This document shows positions 56,398-63,646 of a stretch of 64,000 nucleotides of DNA, one piece after another; position 1 is the first letter of the stretch, and each line of letters begins with the position of its first letter. The translations under genes were made by a program, and so were the position numbers. The stretch is from Actinomycetes bacterium (lineage in GTDB: Bacteria; Actinomycetota; Thermoleophilia; Solirubrobacterales; Solirubrobacteraceae). The notes below the pieces were generated by a model, which saw only the letters and a program-made list of their open reading frames with translations, was not told the origin of the DNA and made no database searches. Location: NCBI GenBank assembly GCA_023404805.1, contig JAEYAL010000156.1, forward strand, positions 1 through 64,000. The letters run 5' to 3'.

Positions 56398-57410
56398 GCG
56401 ACCGCCGTCCGCAGCCGCGGGGACGCGAGCGTGGTCGCGACGTCGGCGAGCAGGCCCATGACGACGTAGATCGCCGCCGCGAGCAGCGCGGTCGCCTGCA
56501 CGACGGGGAGGTCTCGGCTGCGGACGGCCTCCACTAGCGCCGCGCCGAGCCCTGGCAGGCCGAACACGAACTCGACGACCACGACCCCGCCTGCCATCCA
56601 CGCGACCTGCAGCGCCACCACCTGGATCGCCGGCACGAGCGCGTTCGGCAGCGCATGGCGCAGGACCACCGTGCGTTCTGGCAGGCCGTGGAGGCGCGCG
56701 AGATCGACGTACTCGCTCTCCAGCGCCTCGATCATCGAGCTGCGGACCGTCCTGGCGATGTAAGGAAACGTGGTCGCTGCCAGCGTGAGCACCGGCAGCA
56801 CGAGGACGGCGGGGTCGTCGAGGGCGCTCGCGCCGGGCGGGACGAGCGAGACGGCGGGCAGGACGTGGAACACCTGCGTCGAGAAGACGAGGACGAGGGT
56901 GAGCGCGATCACGAACTCGGGAAGCGAGTGGAGGATCAGCGTCACGACGGAGACGGCGTGGTCGCTGAGCCGGTCGCGGCGCAGCGCCGAACCGATGCCC
57001 ATCGCCAGCCCGAGCGGCACGGCGACGAGGGTCGCGCCGATCAGCAGCAGCCCGGTGTTCTCGAAGCGGTCGGCCAGCAGCTCGGTCACTGGAATCCGCG
57101 CGGCCGCCGACGATCCCAGGTCGCCCTGCAGGGTTCCGACGAGCCAGGTGGCGTACTGCTGTGGCGCGGTCGCGCCGAGGCCGAGCTGCTCGCGCAGCGC
57201 TGTGAGGCGTTCTGGCGTGGCCTCCTTGCCGAGGATCGCAGTCGCCGCGTCGCCCGGCAGGAGCTGCACAGCAGCGAACACGATCAGCGAGACGAGCAGG
57301 AGCGTGAGCGCGCCGTGCGCGCATCGACGCGCGAGGTACCGGACCGGACCAGCCCAGCGTTGCCAGCGCGGGCGCCGCGTAAAGTCGGAAATGTTGATCG
57401 GGTACGTCAT
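56394..57410 (-). CDS. ABC transporter permease, DppB type
   Basis: About 338 residues, six transmembrane helices, EAA-loop (ARLHGLPERTVVLRHALPNA) and the usual first-helix segment LLLVSLIVFAAVQLLPGD of DppB/OppB proteins. First gene of the importer operon. Possible starts are ATG 57410 (chosen; MTYPINISDF) and ATG 57431 in the same frame; neither has a good Shine-Dalgarno. The upstream region contains the TTGACC box and dyad described separately, so transcription is probably controlled by the XRE-cupin protein encoded next door. Confidence 0.9.
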   Translation of the reverse strand: MTYPINISDFTRRPRWQRWAGPVRYLARRCAHGALTLLLVSLIVFAAVQLLPGDAATAILGKEATPERLTALREQLGLGATAPQQYATWLVGTLQGDLGSSAAARIPVTELLADRFENTGLLLIGATLVAVPLGLAMGIGSALRRDRLSDHAVSVVTLILHSLPEFVIALTLVLVFSTQVFHVLPAVSLVPPGASALDDPAVLVLPVLTLAATTFPYIARTVRSSMIEALESEYVDLARLHGLPERTVVLRHALPNALVPAIQVVALQVAWMAGGVVVVEFVFGLPGLGAALVEAVRSRDLPVVQATALLAAAIYVVMGLLADVATTLASPRLRTAVA

Positions 57411-57451
57411 GTTTGATGGCGACGATGGCATACGATCAAGCAACCATCAAC

Positions 57452-57475
57452 CGAAAAGTTGCCTTATCGGTCAAT
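57452..57475 (-). promoter_or_regulatory. Candidate promoter and operator of the importer operon
   Basis: On the minus strand TTGACC (57475-57470) is a good -35 candidate, though no convincing -10 follows. An imperfect dyad CCGAAAAG...CTTATCGG (57452-57459 and 57464-57471) overlaps it. The AT-rich stretch stands out from the genome, and its position between the importer and the XRE-cupin gene suggests the regulator binds here. The other bases between 57476 and 57621 show nothing clear. Confidence 0.4.
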
Positions 57476-57621
57476 AGTTGCTCAGGTTTCCCCGTCTGGG
57501 CCAGCGCGATCGGAAGGGCGGCGAGGCACGCCGGACCCGGAGCGGTCCGCGGGTGCGGCGCAACGGCGAGGGGCACGGGTGCACGAGGCGCCGGCGTCCG
57601 CCGACAGCCAGGTGCCGGCGC

Positions 57622-58191
57622 TCAGTAGCGGGCGGGGGTCACGATCCACAGCGCCCGCGCTGTGGTGTCGCCGGGGTTCTCCCAGCGGTGTGGCGTGCGG
57701 CACGGGTACGTGAGCGCGTCGCCTGGAGTGAGGTGGAATTCCTCGTCATCGAGCCAGACGGTGAGTTGTCCGTCGAGCAGGAGCAGGCACTCTTCGTCGC
57801 CCGGGTGGTCGTAGGCCTTGGCGCCGCTGCTGGCACCGGGTTCGACGAAGGTCTCCAGCACCTCGAGCCGCGCCGCGGTCGCGGGGGTCACGAGGCGGTC
57901 GAGCACACCACGGTGCCGGACCTCGCGCCGATCGGACTCGCGCACGAGTGGTCCGGACCCACCTGCCTCGAACAGGTTGGCAACCGACTCGTCCATCGAC
58001 TGCATGACGCGCGTGAGCGTCGCGATGGTCGGGCTGACCCGCCCGTTCTCAAGCCGGCTCAGGTAGGCGGGGCTGACCTCGGCGCGCGCCGCCACGGCTC
58101 GGGCCGACAGCCCTCGGGCGACGCGCAGCTGCCGGATGCGCCGACCGAGGGCGGCATCGCCAGTGCCAGACGCGTCAGGAAGGACCGACAT
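57622..58191 (-). CDS. XRE-family regulator with C-terminal cupin
   Basis: 189 residues. The helix-turn-helix (about 15-70) is RIRQLRVARGLSARAVAARA, then EVSPAYLSRLENGRVSPTI; the cupin (about 110-185) has EPGASSGAKAYDHPGDEECL and PGDALTYPCRTPHRWEN with metal-type histidines. Such proteins sense small ligands and control transport and catabolic genes of amino acids, polyamines or similar compounds. It is encoded just ahead of the importer operon, in the same direction. TAGACT lies 9 bases before its ATG. Confidence 0.9.
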   Translation of the reverse strand: MSVLPDASGTGDAALGRRIRQLRVARGLSARAVAARAEVSPAYLSRLENGRVSPTIATLTRVMQSMDESVANLFEAGGSGPLVRESDRREVRHRGVLDRLVTPATAARLEVLETFVEPGASSGAKAYDHPGDEECLLLLDGQLTVWLDDEEFHLTPGDALTYPCRTPHRWENPGDTTARALWIVTPARY

Positions 58192-58200
58192 TGCGCGCGC

Positions 58201-58206
58201 AGTCTA
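58201..58206 (-). promoter_or_regulatory. -10 hexamer TAGACT of the XRE-cupin gene
   Basis: On the minus strand TAGACT ends 9 bases before the ATG at 58191. The 132 bases between it and the SMR gene on the right hold no other feature seen. Confidence 0.45.
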
Positions 58207-58338
58207 GCTAGATCGAAGGTCCGTGGTCGAAGCCCGCCGGGCTCGTTCGTGCATCCGCCATCGCGGGCTTCGGCCACGGCCGCCCGGGCCGGGCGGCGAT
58301 CGTGAGGTATGACGCCGCTCGTTGGCGCGCGCGTCACG

Positions 58339-58812
58339 TCAGGCTGCGGAATCTCCCGCTGGACCGGGGCCTTCGGCGGCCTCCTGCGGACCGTCGGCGA
58401 GCTTGAGCCAGACGACGCCCCCGATGATGACGGCGAGCCAGAACGCCCGCGCGGCGGTGAGCGACTCATCGAACAGCACGGGGCCGAGGAGCGCCGCGCC
58501 AACGGCCCCGATCCCGGCCCACACCGCGTAGCCGATCCCGACGTCGATCGAGCGCAGCGCGATGCTCAGTGCCAGCAGCGTGAGCAAGAAGAACACGCCG
58601 GCGGCGATCGACCAGCCCGGGATCGTGAACCCTTCACTCCCGCCGACGCTGAGCGCGTAGCCGACCTCGAACGCTCCCGCGAGGAACAGGACGAGCCACG
58701 CGCGGCCGTCGGTCTGGTGCGCCGACGCGTCCGGGGACGCGGGCCGCTCGTGCGGCTCATGGGCTCGGAGGGCAGGCCGCGCCGCTGAGGTGCTGGAACT
58801 CGTGGTGCTCAT
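58339..58812 (-). CDS. Small multidrug resistance (SMR) protein, second subunit
   Basis: 157 residues with four transmembrane helices after an unusual 35-residue hydrophilic N-terminus. The essential Glu of helix 1 is Glu49 in FLAGAFEVGYALSVGGSEGF; GYAVWAGIGAVGAALLG in helix 3 is the SMR dimer region. It overlaps the preceding SMR gene, and paired SMR genes usually act as heterodimers exporting cationic compounds or guanidinium. The Pro/Ala-rich C-terminal tail is also extra. The MarR gene upstream on the same strand likely regulates it. Confidence 0.88.
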   Translation of the reverse strand: MSTTSSSTSAARPALRAHEPHERPASPDASAHQTDGRAWLVLFLAGAFEVGYALSVGGSEGFTIPGWSIAAGVFFLLTLLALSIALRSIDVGIGYAVWAGIGAVGAALLGPVLFDESLTAARAFWLAVIIGGVVWLKLADGPQEAAEGPGPAGDSAA

Positions 58813-59132
58813 CACGCGGCTCCGCTGAGCTGGAGGCCGACGACACCTGCCACGACGATGCCGATGCCAAGCAGCTGCCTGCGGGACGGGCGCTGCCCGA
58901 GCGAGACCGCGCCGACAATCACGATGCCGACGCCGGCGATCGAGGTCCACAGCGCGTAGCCGACTCCCACGTCGAAGGTGAGCAGCGCTTGACTCAAGAA
59001 GAACGTGGCGATCGCGCCGCTGATCAGCGTCGCCGCCGTCCACTTGGCGTTTCTGAAGCCTTCCGCCTTGCTGGCGGAGATCGCCACCGTGATCTCGAAG
59101 ATCACCGCGATCCCTAGATAGACCCAACTCAT
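58812..59132 (-). CDS. Small multidrug resistance (SMR) protein, first subunit
   Basis: 106 residues, the normal length, four helices, with Glu13 in AVIFEITVAISASKAEGF and GVGYALWTSIAGVGIVIVG. The ATG at 59132 is preceded by GGGGGA; an upstream ATG at 59195 lies beyond the likely operator at 59186-59196 and was rejected. The paired gene downstream overlaps by one base. Whether drugs, guanidinium or polyamines are exported is not clear from sequence. Probably controlled by the neighbouring MarR protein. Confidence 0.88.
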   Translation of the reverse strand: MSWVYLGIAVIFEITVAISASKAEGFRNAKWTAATLISGAIATFFLSQALLTFDVGVGYALWTSIAGVGIVIVGAVSLGQRPSRRQLLGIGIVVAGVVGLQLSGAA

Positions 59133-59173
59133 CGTGTTCCCCCGAATGTCGCTCGTGCTGGCGCGATGCAGCT

Positions 59174-59201
59174 GTATTGCTGCGTGTACATACATATAGC
59201 A
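59174..59201. promoter_or_regulatory. Probable MarR operator upstream of the SMR pair
   Basis: ATTGCT (59174-59179) and AGCAAT (59196-59201) frame the AT-rich motif ACATACATATA (59186-59196), which recurs with one change upstream of the marR-type gene (59733-59743). Confidence 0.5.
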
Positions 59202-59252
59202 ATCGGCGGGCGCCGGATGGCGGTGCTTGTCCCCAAACGGGGGAGAAGCTGT

Positions 59253-59699
59253 TCAGGCGGCCGTGAGCAGGTCGCTGATCTGGGCGACGTCCCTGGCGAG
59301 CTGGCCGGCGTCAGCGTCGGGAGCCTGCGTCGCGACCTCGCGCAGCAGCTCGCTGACGCGCGCGGCATACGGGCTGCGGACCGCGTCGACGAGCGCCCGT
59401 CCTTCGTCCGTGAGCACCGCGTAGACGCCGCGCGCATCGTCGGGGCAGAGGTCGCGCCGCGTCAGGCCTTTCGCCTCCAGCCGGCTGATCAGCCGGGTGA
59501 CGGAGCTCTGGTTGAGTCCGATCTGCGCGGCGAGGTCGTTCACTCGCAATTCGCTGTCGGACGCATCAGCGAGCCGCACCAGTGCCCGGTAGTCCGTGAG
59601 TCCGACGCGATAGGCGTCGACCAGCCATTTGCCAAGGCTCGCGTCGACGGCCACCACGAACGCGGCGATCCGCGACCACGCAGCCCCCGGGTCGCTCAT
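59253..59699 (-). CDS. MarR-family transcriptional regulator
   Basis: 148 residues of the winged-helix MarR fold: LRVNDLAAQIGLNQSSVTRL is the recognition region and RRDLCPDDARGVYAVLTDEG the wing. MarR proteins respond to phenolics, oxidants or drugs and often repress adjacent exporters. The same AT-rich motif lies before its own gene and before the SMR pair, so it probably controls both. ATG 59699 (MSDPGAAWS) was chosen; longer in-frame starts run into the operator and the tRNA region. Confidence 0.88.
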   Translation of the reverse strand: MSDPGAAWSRIAAFVVAVDASLGKWLVDAYRVGLTDYRALVRLADASDSELRVNDLAAQIGLNQSSVTRLISRLEAKGLTRRDLCPDDARGVYAVLTDEGRALVDAVRSPYAARVSELLREVATQAPDADAGQLARDVAQISDLLTAA

Positions 59700-59729
59700 C
59701 GGACCGCGTCTGCGTGGCGCTGAACAATC

Positions 59730-59750
59730 TGCACATGCATATACATGAGC
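59730..59750. promoter_or_regulatory. Probable MarR operator upstream of the regulator gene
   Basis: TGCACATGCATATACATGAG-like stretch with CATG...CATG symmetry and the motif ACATGCATATA (59733-59743), matching the site before the SMR genes at 10 of 11 positions. Confidence 0.5.
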
Positions 59751-59870
59751 GTACCGCGCGCGGCGACTCGCGGGCGCGGGCCGTTTGAACCTCCCCCGTC
59801 GACCACCGCTTGAGCTCGGAGCGGCGAAGCGCGTCGTTCGCCCCGCGCCGGAAGGAGTCACCCAGAACGC

Positions 59871-59898
59871 AGAAAGCCCCGCGAGTGCGGGGCTTTCT
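59871..59898 (-). terminator. Terminator of the CAT-anticodon tRNA
   Basis: A perfect 12-bp stem (AGAAAGCCCCGC and complement) with a GAGT loop, 3 bases past the 3' end of the tRNA on the minus strand. Confidence 0.75.
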
Positions 59899-59901
59899 GT
59901 A

Positions 59902-59975
59902 TGCCGGTGGAGAGACTTGAACTCCCGACACGCGGATTATGATTCCGCTGCTCTAACCGACTGAGCTACACCGGC
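59902..59975 (-). tRNA. tRNA with CAT anticodon (elongator tRNA-Met, or tRNA-Ile2)
   Basis: 74 nt. The acceptor stem GCCGGTG pairs perfectly with CACCGGC, discriminator A. The anticodon arm GCGGA-ATCATAA-TCCGC gives CAT (59939-59941 on the plus strand as ATG). The AGCTCAGTCGGTTAGAGC D-arm and GGAGTTCAAGTCTC T-arm are regular. The first pair G-C rules out an initiator tRNA; a lysidine-modified Ile2 tRNA cannot be excluded. No CCA is encoded. Confidence 0.93.
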
Positions 59976-60027
59976 CAGTCGAGCGTCGATCCTAGCGAAC
60001 GGCCGCACGGCGGGCCGTGTGGCTGGA

Positions 60028-60459
60028 CTAACCGAGCTTGCGCGCCACGAGGCCCGACACGACCTTGCCGTCGGCGCCGTCGCCGGCCGCGGCGAGCACG
60101 TGCTTCATCACGGCGCCCATGTCCTTCTTGGTGGTCGCGCCGGTCTCGGCGATCGCGGCGTCGACCAGGGCGGCGAGCTCGTCTTCGCCGAGCTGCTTGG
60201 GGAGGAAGGTCTCGATGAGGTCGGCCTCGGACTGCTCGGCGGCGGCAAGCTCGGCGCGGCCGTTCTCGGCGTACACCTCGGCCGACTGCAGGCGGCGCTT
60301 GCGCTCGCGCTTGAGGACGGCCACCTCGTCGACGGAGCCGGTGTCCTTGAGCTCCTTCTGGAGCGCATCGCGGATCAGGCGCAGGGCGTCGCGGCGGGTG
60401 GCGTCGCGCTGCTTCTGAGCTTCGGTGATCTGCGCGCTGAGGTCGTCGAGGATGGCCAT
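60028..60459 (-). CDS. GatB/YqeY domain protein
   Basis: 143 residues. The whole protein is a YqeY domain, the tail domain of amidotransferase subunit GatB: two helical bundles with KRRLQSAEVYAENGRAELAA, EADLIETFLPKQL and the late ATTKKDMGAVMKHVLAAAGD plus GKVVSGLVARKLG. It presumably binds tRNA; the cellular role is not settled. ATG 60459 has TAGGCT 7 bases upstream. It is followed by the CAT-anticodon tRNA on the same strand. Confidence 0.92.
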   Translation of the reverse strand: MAILDDLSAQITEAQKQRDATRRDALRLIRDALQKELKDTGSVDEVAVLKRERKRRLQSAEVYAENGRAELAAAEQSEADLIETFLPKQLGEDELAALVDAAIAETGATTKKDMGAVMKHVLAAAGDGADGKVVSGLVARKLG

Positions 60460-60466
60460 GGTGTCG

Positions 60467-60472
60467 AGCCTA
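60467..60472 (-). promoter_or_regulatory. -10 hexamer TAGGCT of the YqeY gene
   Basis: On the minus strand TAGGCT ends 7 bases before the ATG at 60459. Confidence 0.5.
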
Positions 60473-60606
60473 CGGCGCCGGCGCGATGGTGGCGCGATAC
60501 CGTCCTTGGTCAGCGCGACTCCGGACGCTCCTGCGTGTTCAATGAGACGCAGCCCGGCATCGCCCCGCCGCACGCCGTCCAGGCCCAGGCCCCGAGGTCC
60601 CTCTTC

Positions 60607-61278
60607 ATGCCCCACGTTTCCGCACGCGTCCGTCTCGCCTTCGCCGTCCTTGCTGCCTTCGCGGCGGCGGCTCTCGGTGCGGTGCCCGCGCAGGCGCAGA
60701 CGGCCCCGACGACCATCAACACGGTCGTGGTGCGGATGACGGGCCAGATGACGGTCAAGCTCGACAAGACGTTCCTGGCGACCGTGAAGAAGTCGAGGGG
60801 CAAGGTCTCGGCCACGCTCGGCGCCAAGTACTCGAGCAAGAAGCGCCTGATGACGCTGCCGGTCGACGCGAGCACCACGATCACGCTCTCGCCGAGCCGC
60901 GCCGACATCCTCTCGACGGGCCGGCTGATGATCCGCCGCCCCGACGGCCGCAAGATCGTCGTGGACGACATCGCGCTGCGCGTGCGGGCCGAGGGCGCCG
61001 ACGTGTCCGGCACGGTCCGCGGCCGCCCGCAGCGCGAGTTCGCAGCGCTCACGGTGTCGCCGACGACCGAGATCCAGCAGGGCGACACGGGCTACAACTT
61101 CGTCGACCTGCAGATGATCGTCTCCGAAGACCTCGCCGCCGCGGCCAAGAAGGCCAAGATCAAGGGCGTCAACGCCGGCGCGCTGCTCGGACTGCTCACC
61201 GCTCAGGTGACGGCCGACCTGCCGAGCCTGTCGCTGCCGGGCCTCGGCGGCCTGGTGCCGCCGGTGCCAGGGGCGTAG
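60607..61278 (+). CDS. Secreted hypothetical protein
   Basis: 223 residues. A signal peptide (MPHVSARVRLAFAVLAAF, to about residue 30 at AQA) is followed by a Lys/Thr-rich beta domain (VKLDKTFLATVKKSRGKVSA, then SATLGAKYSSKKRL), a strand-rich middle and an alpha-helical C-terminus ending in GLGGLVPPVPGA. No cysteines are apparent. It is a single gene, divergent from the YqeY gene. Similar exported beta proteins are frequent in this order, of unknown role. Confidence 0.6.
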   Translation: MPHVSARVRLAFAVLAAFAAAALGAVPAQAQTAPTTINTVVVRMTGQMTVKLDKTFLATVKKSRGKVSATLGAKYSSKKRLMTLPVDASTTITLSPSRADILSTGRLMIRRPDGRKIVVDDIALRVRAEGADVSGTVRGRPQREFAALTVSPTTEIQQGDTGYNFVDLQMIVSEDLAAAAKKAKIKGVNAGALLGLLTAQVTADLPSLSLPGLGGLVPPVPGA

Positions 61279-61392
61279 GCGCGCACGTCTCGCGCGGCCA
61301 AGTCGCGGTGCGGCCGTAGGGCGACCCGAGCTGACCCCGTCCTCGCCTGTGCGATGTCGCACGGGTGAGTGACATTCCGCCGTGGGGGCGGC

Positions 61393-61398
61393 CAAAAT
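61393..61398 (+). promoter_or_regulatory. Possible -10 hexamer CAAAAT
   Basis: CAAAAT ends 7 bases before the GTG at 61406. The first base departs from TAnnnT, so this is weaker than the others. Confidence 0.3.
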
Positions 61399-61405
61399 AA
61401 CGGCC

Positions 61406-62392
61406 GTGGATCCAGCTCGGGACACCTCGATCGACCCGCACCGCCTCGATGTGGCGTACCGCCAGATCGTCGAGCACTGCGTGGGCATCGGCCCCGGCGA
61501 CGACGTGCTGATCGTGATCGACCCCGAACGCCGCGGCATCGGCGGCGGATTGCTCGAAGCCGTGCAGGACGCCGGTGCTGAGCCGGCCGTCGCGGTGCTC
61601 CCGCCGAGCGCGGCGCGCGGCAGCGAACCGACTCGCGCGATCGCCGCCGCGATGCTGGCCGCCGACGCGTTCCTGGCGCCGTGTCTGCCGTCGCTCAGCC
61701 ACACGCAGGCGCGCAAGGCCGCCACCGCCGCTGGCGTGCGCGGCGCAACGCTCCCGGGCGCCACGATCGGCATGCTCTCGAGGCTGATGACGGCTGACCT
61801 CGACCTTGTCGCGCAGCGCTCGGCAGCGGTCGCGGAGCTGCTCACGACCGCCACGACGGCCACGGTCACCTGCGCATCCGGCACCGACCTGACGCTCGAC
61901 CTCACCGCCCGCAGCGGCATCAGCGACGACGGCGACCTCCGCGCGCCGGGCGCGTTCGGGAACCTGCCGTGCGGCGAGGGGTTCGTGTCGCCACGCGCCG
62001 GCGACGGCGTGATCGCCGCGCACGTGCTGCCGACCAGCGGGATCGGCGGCGAGCCGGTCCACCTCACGGTCGACGGCGGCCTGCTGACGGGCGCCGAGGG
62101 CGGCCCGGGGGCCGCAGCCGAGACCTTCCTCGCGGCCCTCGACGCCCACGGACCGCAGGCCCGGACCATCGCGGAGCTCGGCATCGGCACCAACGAGAAC
62201 GCGCAGATCACCGGCAACGTCCTCGAAGACGAGAAGGTCCTCGGGACCGCGCACATCGCGTTCGGCGCGAGCGCGGGCATCGGCGGCGACGTCGCCGTGC
62301 CGGTCCACCTCGACGTCGTCGTCCTGAAGCCGACGGTGCACGTCGGCGGCACGCTCGTCGTCGACGCGGGCCGCTTCGTGCTCGGCGCATGA
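61406..62392 (+). CDS. M29-like family aminopeptidase
   Basis: 328 residues. The C-terminal half carries the family motifs: GNLPCGEGFVSP (Glu ligand), ELGIGTNENAQITGNVLEDE and GTAHIAFGASAGIGG, then HLDVVVLKPTV with His and Asp near the end. This is the metallo-aminopeptidase T group, which also includes the NicX 2,5-dihydroxypyridine dioxygenase; a peptide role is usual. GTG 61406 was chosen over an upstream in-frame ATG (61382) because of the CAAAAT box. It overlaps the start of the formimidoyltransferase gene by four bases, suggesting an operon. Confidence 0.8.
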   Translation: MDPARDTSIDPHRLDVAYRQIVEHCVGIGPGDDVLIVIDPERRGIGGGLLEAVQDAGAEPAVAVLPPSAARGSEPTRAIAAAMLAADAFLAPCLPSLSHTQARKAATAAGVRGATLPGATIGMLSRLMTADLDLVAQRSAAVAELLTTATTATVTCASGTDLTLDLTARSGISDDGDLRAPGAFGNLPCGEGFVSPRAGDGVIAAHVLPTSGIGGEPVHLTVDGGLLTGAEGGPGAAAETFLAALDAHGPQARTIAELGIGTNENAQITGNVLEDEKVLGTAHIAFGASAGIGGDVAVPVHLDVVVLKPTVHVGGTLVVDAGRFVLGA

Positions 62393-63300
62393 CGCCGGTC
62401 GCCGCACCCGCCGCGCCGCTGCTGATGGCGGTGCCGAACGTCTCCGAGGGCCGGGACGCAGCGGCCGTCGCCGCGATCGGCGCGGCCTACGTGGCCGGGG
62501 GCGCGAGCCTGATTGCGACGCATCTCGACGTCGACCACCACCGCAGCGTCCACACGCTCGCCGCGCCGCAGGGCCAGCTGGCGCTCGCGCTCGCCGCGGG
62601 CGCCCGCGCGGCCGTCGCCGCCATCGACCTGACGACGAGCCGTGGACTGCATCCGCACGTCGGCGCGCTCGACGTCTGCCCGGTCGTGTTCCTCGACGAC
62701 GCGCGCGCCGGGGCTGCGGTCGCCGAGGCGCTGCTGACCGCGCAGCTGCTGGCCGAGACTGGGATCCCCGTCTTGCTCTACGGCGAGCTCGCGGGCGGAC
62801 GCACCCGCGCGTTCCTGCGGCGCGGTGGCACGGCCGAGCTGCTCCGGCGGGTCGAGGAGGGCGAGCTGAAGCCCGACTTCGGGCCCGGGCGCATCGACCC
62901 GCGTGTCGGCGCCGCGCTCGTGGCGGCGCGCCCGCCGCTGGTCGCGTTCAACCTCGAGCTCGAGCCGCGGGCCACGGTCGCCGACGCCAAGCTCATCGCC
63001 GCGCTGATCCGCGAGGGCGGGGAAGAGGGGCTGCCTGGGCTCCGGGCGATCGGCTTGGAGCTCGCCGCGGCTGGCGGTGTCGCGCAGGTGTCGTGCAACA
63101 TCGAAGACCACCGAGCCGTGCCGCTCGCGCGGCTCGTCGAAGCGGTGGCGCGCCACGCGGCGGTGGCCCGCTGCGAGCTGGTGGGGCTGCTCCCGCGTTC
63201 GGCGCTCGATGGCTTCCCGGCGGACCTCGAGATCGCGAACCTCGCCACGATCGAAGACGCCCTGGCCCGCGCCGGGCATCCGGCCGACGGCGACCTCTAA
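62389..63300 (+). CDS. Glutamate formimidoyltransferase
   Basis: Transfers the formimino group of formiminoglutamate to tetrahydrofolate in histidine breakdown, or uses formylglutamate-like substrates. The 303-residue protein covers the formyltransferase half only (no cyclodeaminase): VPNVSEGRD (15-23), HLDVDHHRSVHTLA, RGLHPHVGALDVCPVVFL, LKPDFGP and the C-terminal SCNIEDHRAVPL, with the catalytic His and Arg of FtcD. Co-transcribed with the aminopeptidase gene. No other histidine-utilisation gene is in the window. Confidence 0.9.
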   Translation: MTPVAAPAAPLLMAVPNVSEGRDAAAVAAIGAAYVAGGASLIATHLDVDHHRSVHTLAAPQGQLALALAAGARAAVAAIDLTTSRGLHPHVGALDVCPVVFLDDARAGAAVAEALLTAQLLAETGIPVLLYGELAGGRTRAFLRRGGTAELLRRVEEGELKPDFGPGRIDPRVGAALVAARPPLVAFNLELEPRATVADAKLIAALIREGGEEGLPGLRAIGLELAAAGGVAQVSCNIEDHRAVPLARLVEAVARHAAVARCELVGLLPRSALDGFPADLEIANLATIEDALARAGHPADGDL

Positions 63301-63313
63301 GCTCCGTCCTCAC

Positions 63314-63646
63314 ATGGGCGAGACCAAGAAACGTCGGCAGACCAAGCACCGCGGCAACGCGGCAGGCATGGTCGAGAGCCGCGGCCGCACGGGCGCCCGC
63401 ACGACCGGTCCGGCCACGACGACGGCTGACGGCCGCAAGATCCCGCAGCCGGCGAGCTGGCAGAAGGCGTTCCTCAAGGCGCTGCTGCCCGTCGTGATCC
63501 TGCTGCCGGTGCTGCTGCTCACCAACAAGAAGGCCTCGACGATCTCGGTGATCGGGCTCGTCGTCTTCGCGTACGTGATGTACGTGCCGCTGTCCTACTA
63601 CTCCGACCGCTGGGTCTACAACCGCTACCTCAAGCGCGGCGCATGA
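63314..63646 (+). CDS. Small membrane protein
   Basis: 110 residues. A basic N-terminus (KKRRQTKHRGNA) and Thr/Gly-rich segment precede two transmembrane helices (LLPVVILLPVLLLT and VIGLVVFAYVMYVPLSYY). The C-terminus RWVYNRYLKRG is basic. It has the layout of proteins often encoded beside metallo-beta-lactamase or preprotein-like genes in Thermoleophilia; function unknown. It overlaps the next gene by four bases. Confidence 0.7.
   Translation: MGETKKRRQTKHRGNAAGMVESRGRTGARTTGPATTTADGRKIPQPASWQKAFLKALLPVVILLPVLLLTNKKASTISVIGLVVFAYVMYVPLSYYSDRWVYNRYLKRGA

Noticed and set aside
59902..59975. An initiator tRNA-Met
   Set aside because: The acceptor stem starts with a G-C pair, whereas bacterial initiator tRNAs have an unpaired C at position 1.
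60028..63279. A 1083-codon minus-strand frame covering the aminopeptidase and formimidoyltransferase genes
   Set aside because: Only its last 143 codons (the YqeY protein) look like a protein; the rest is antisense to genes with clear family motifs.
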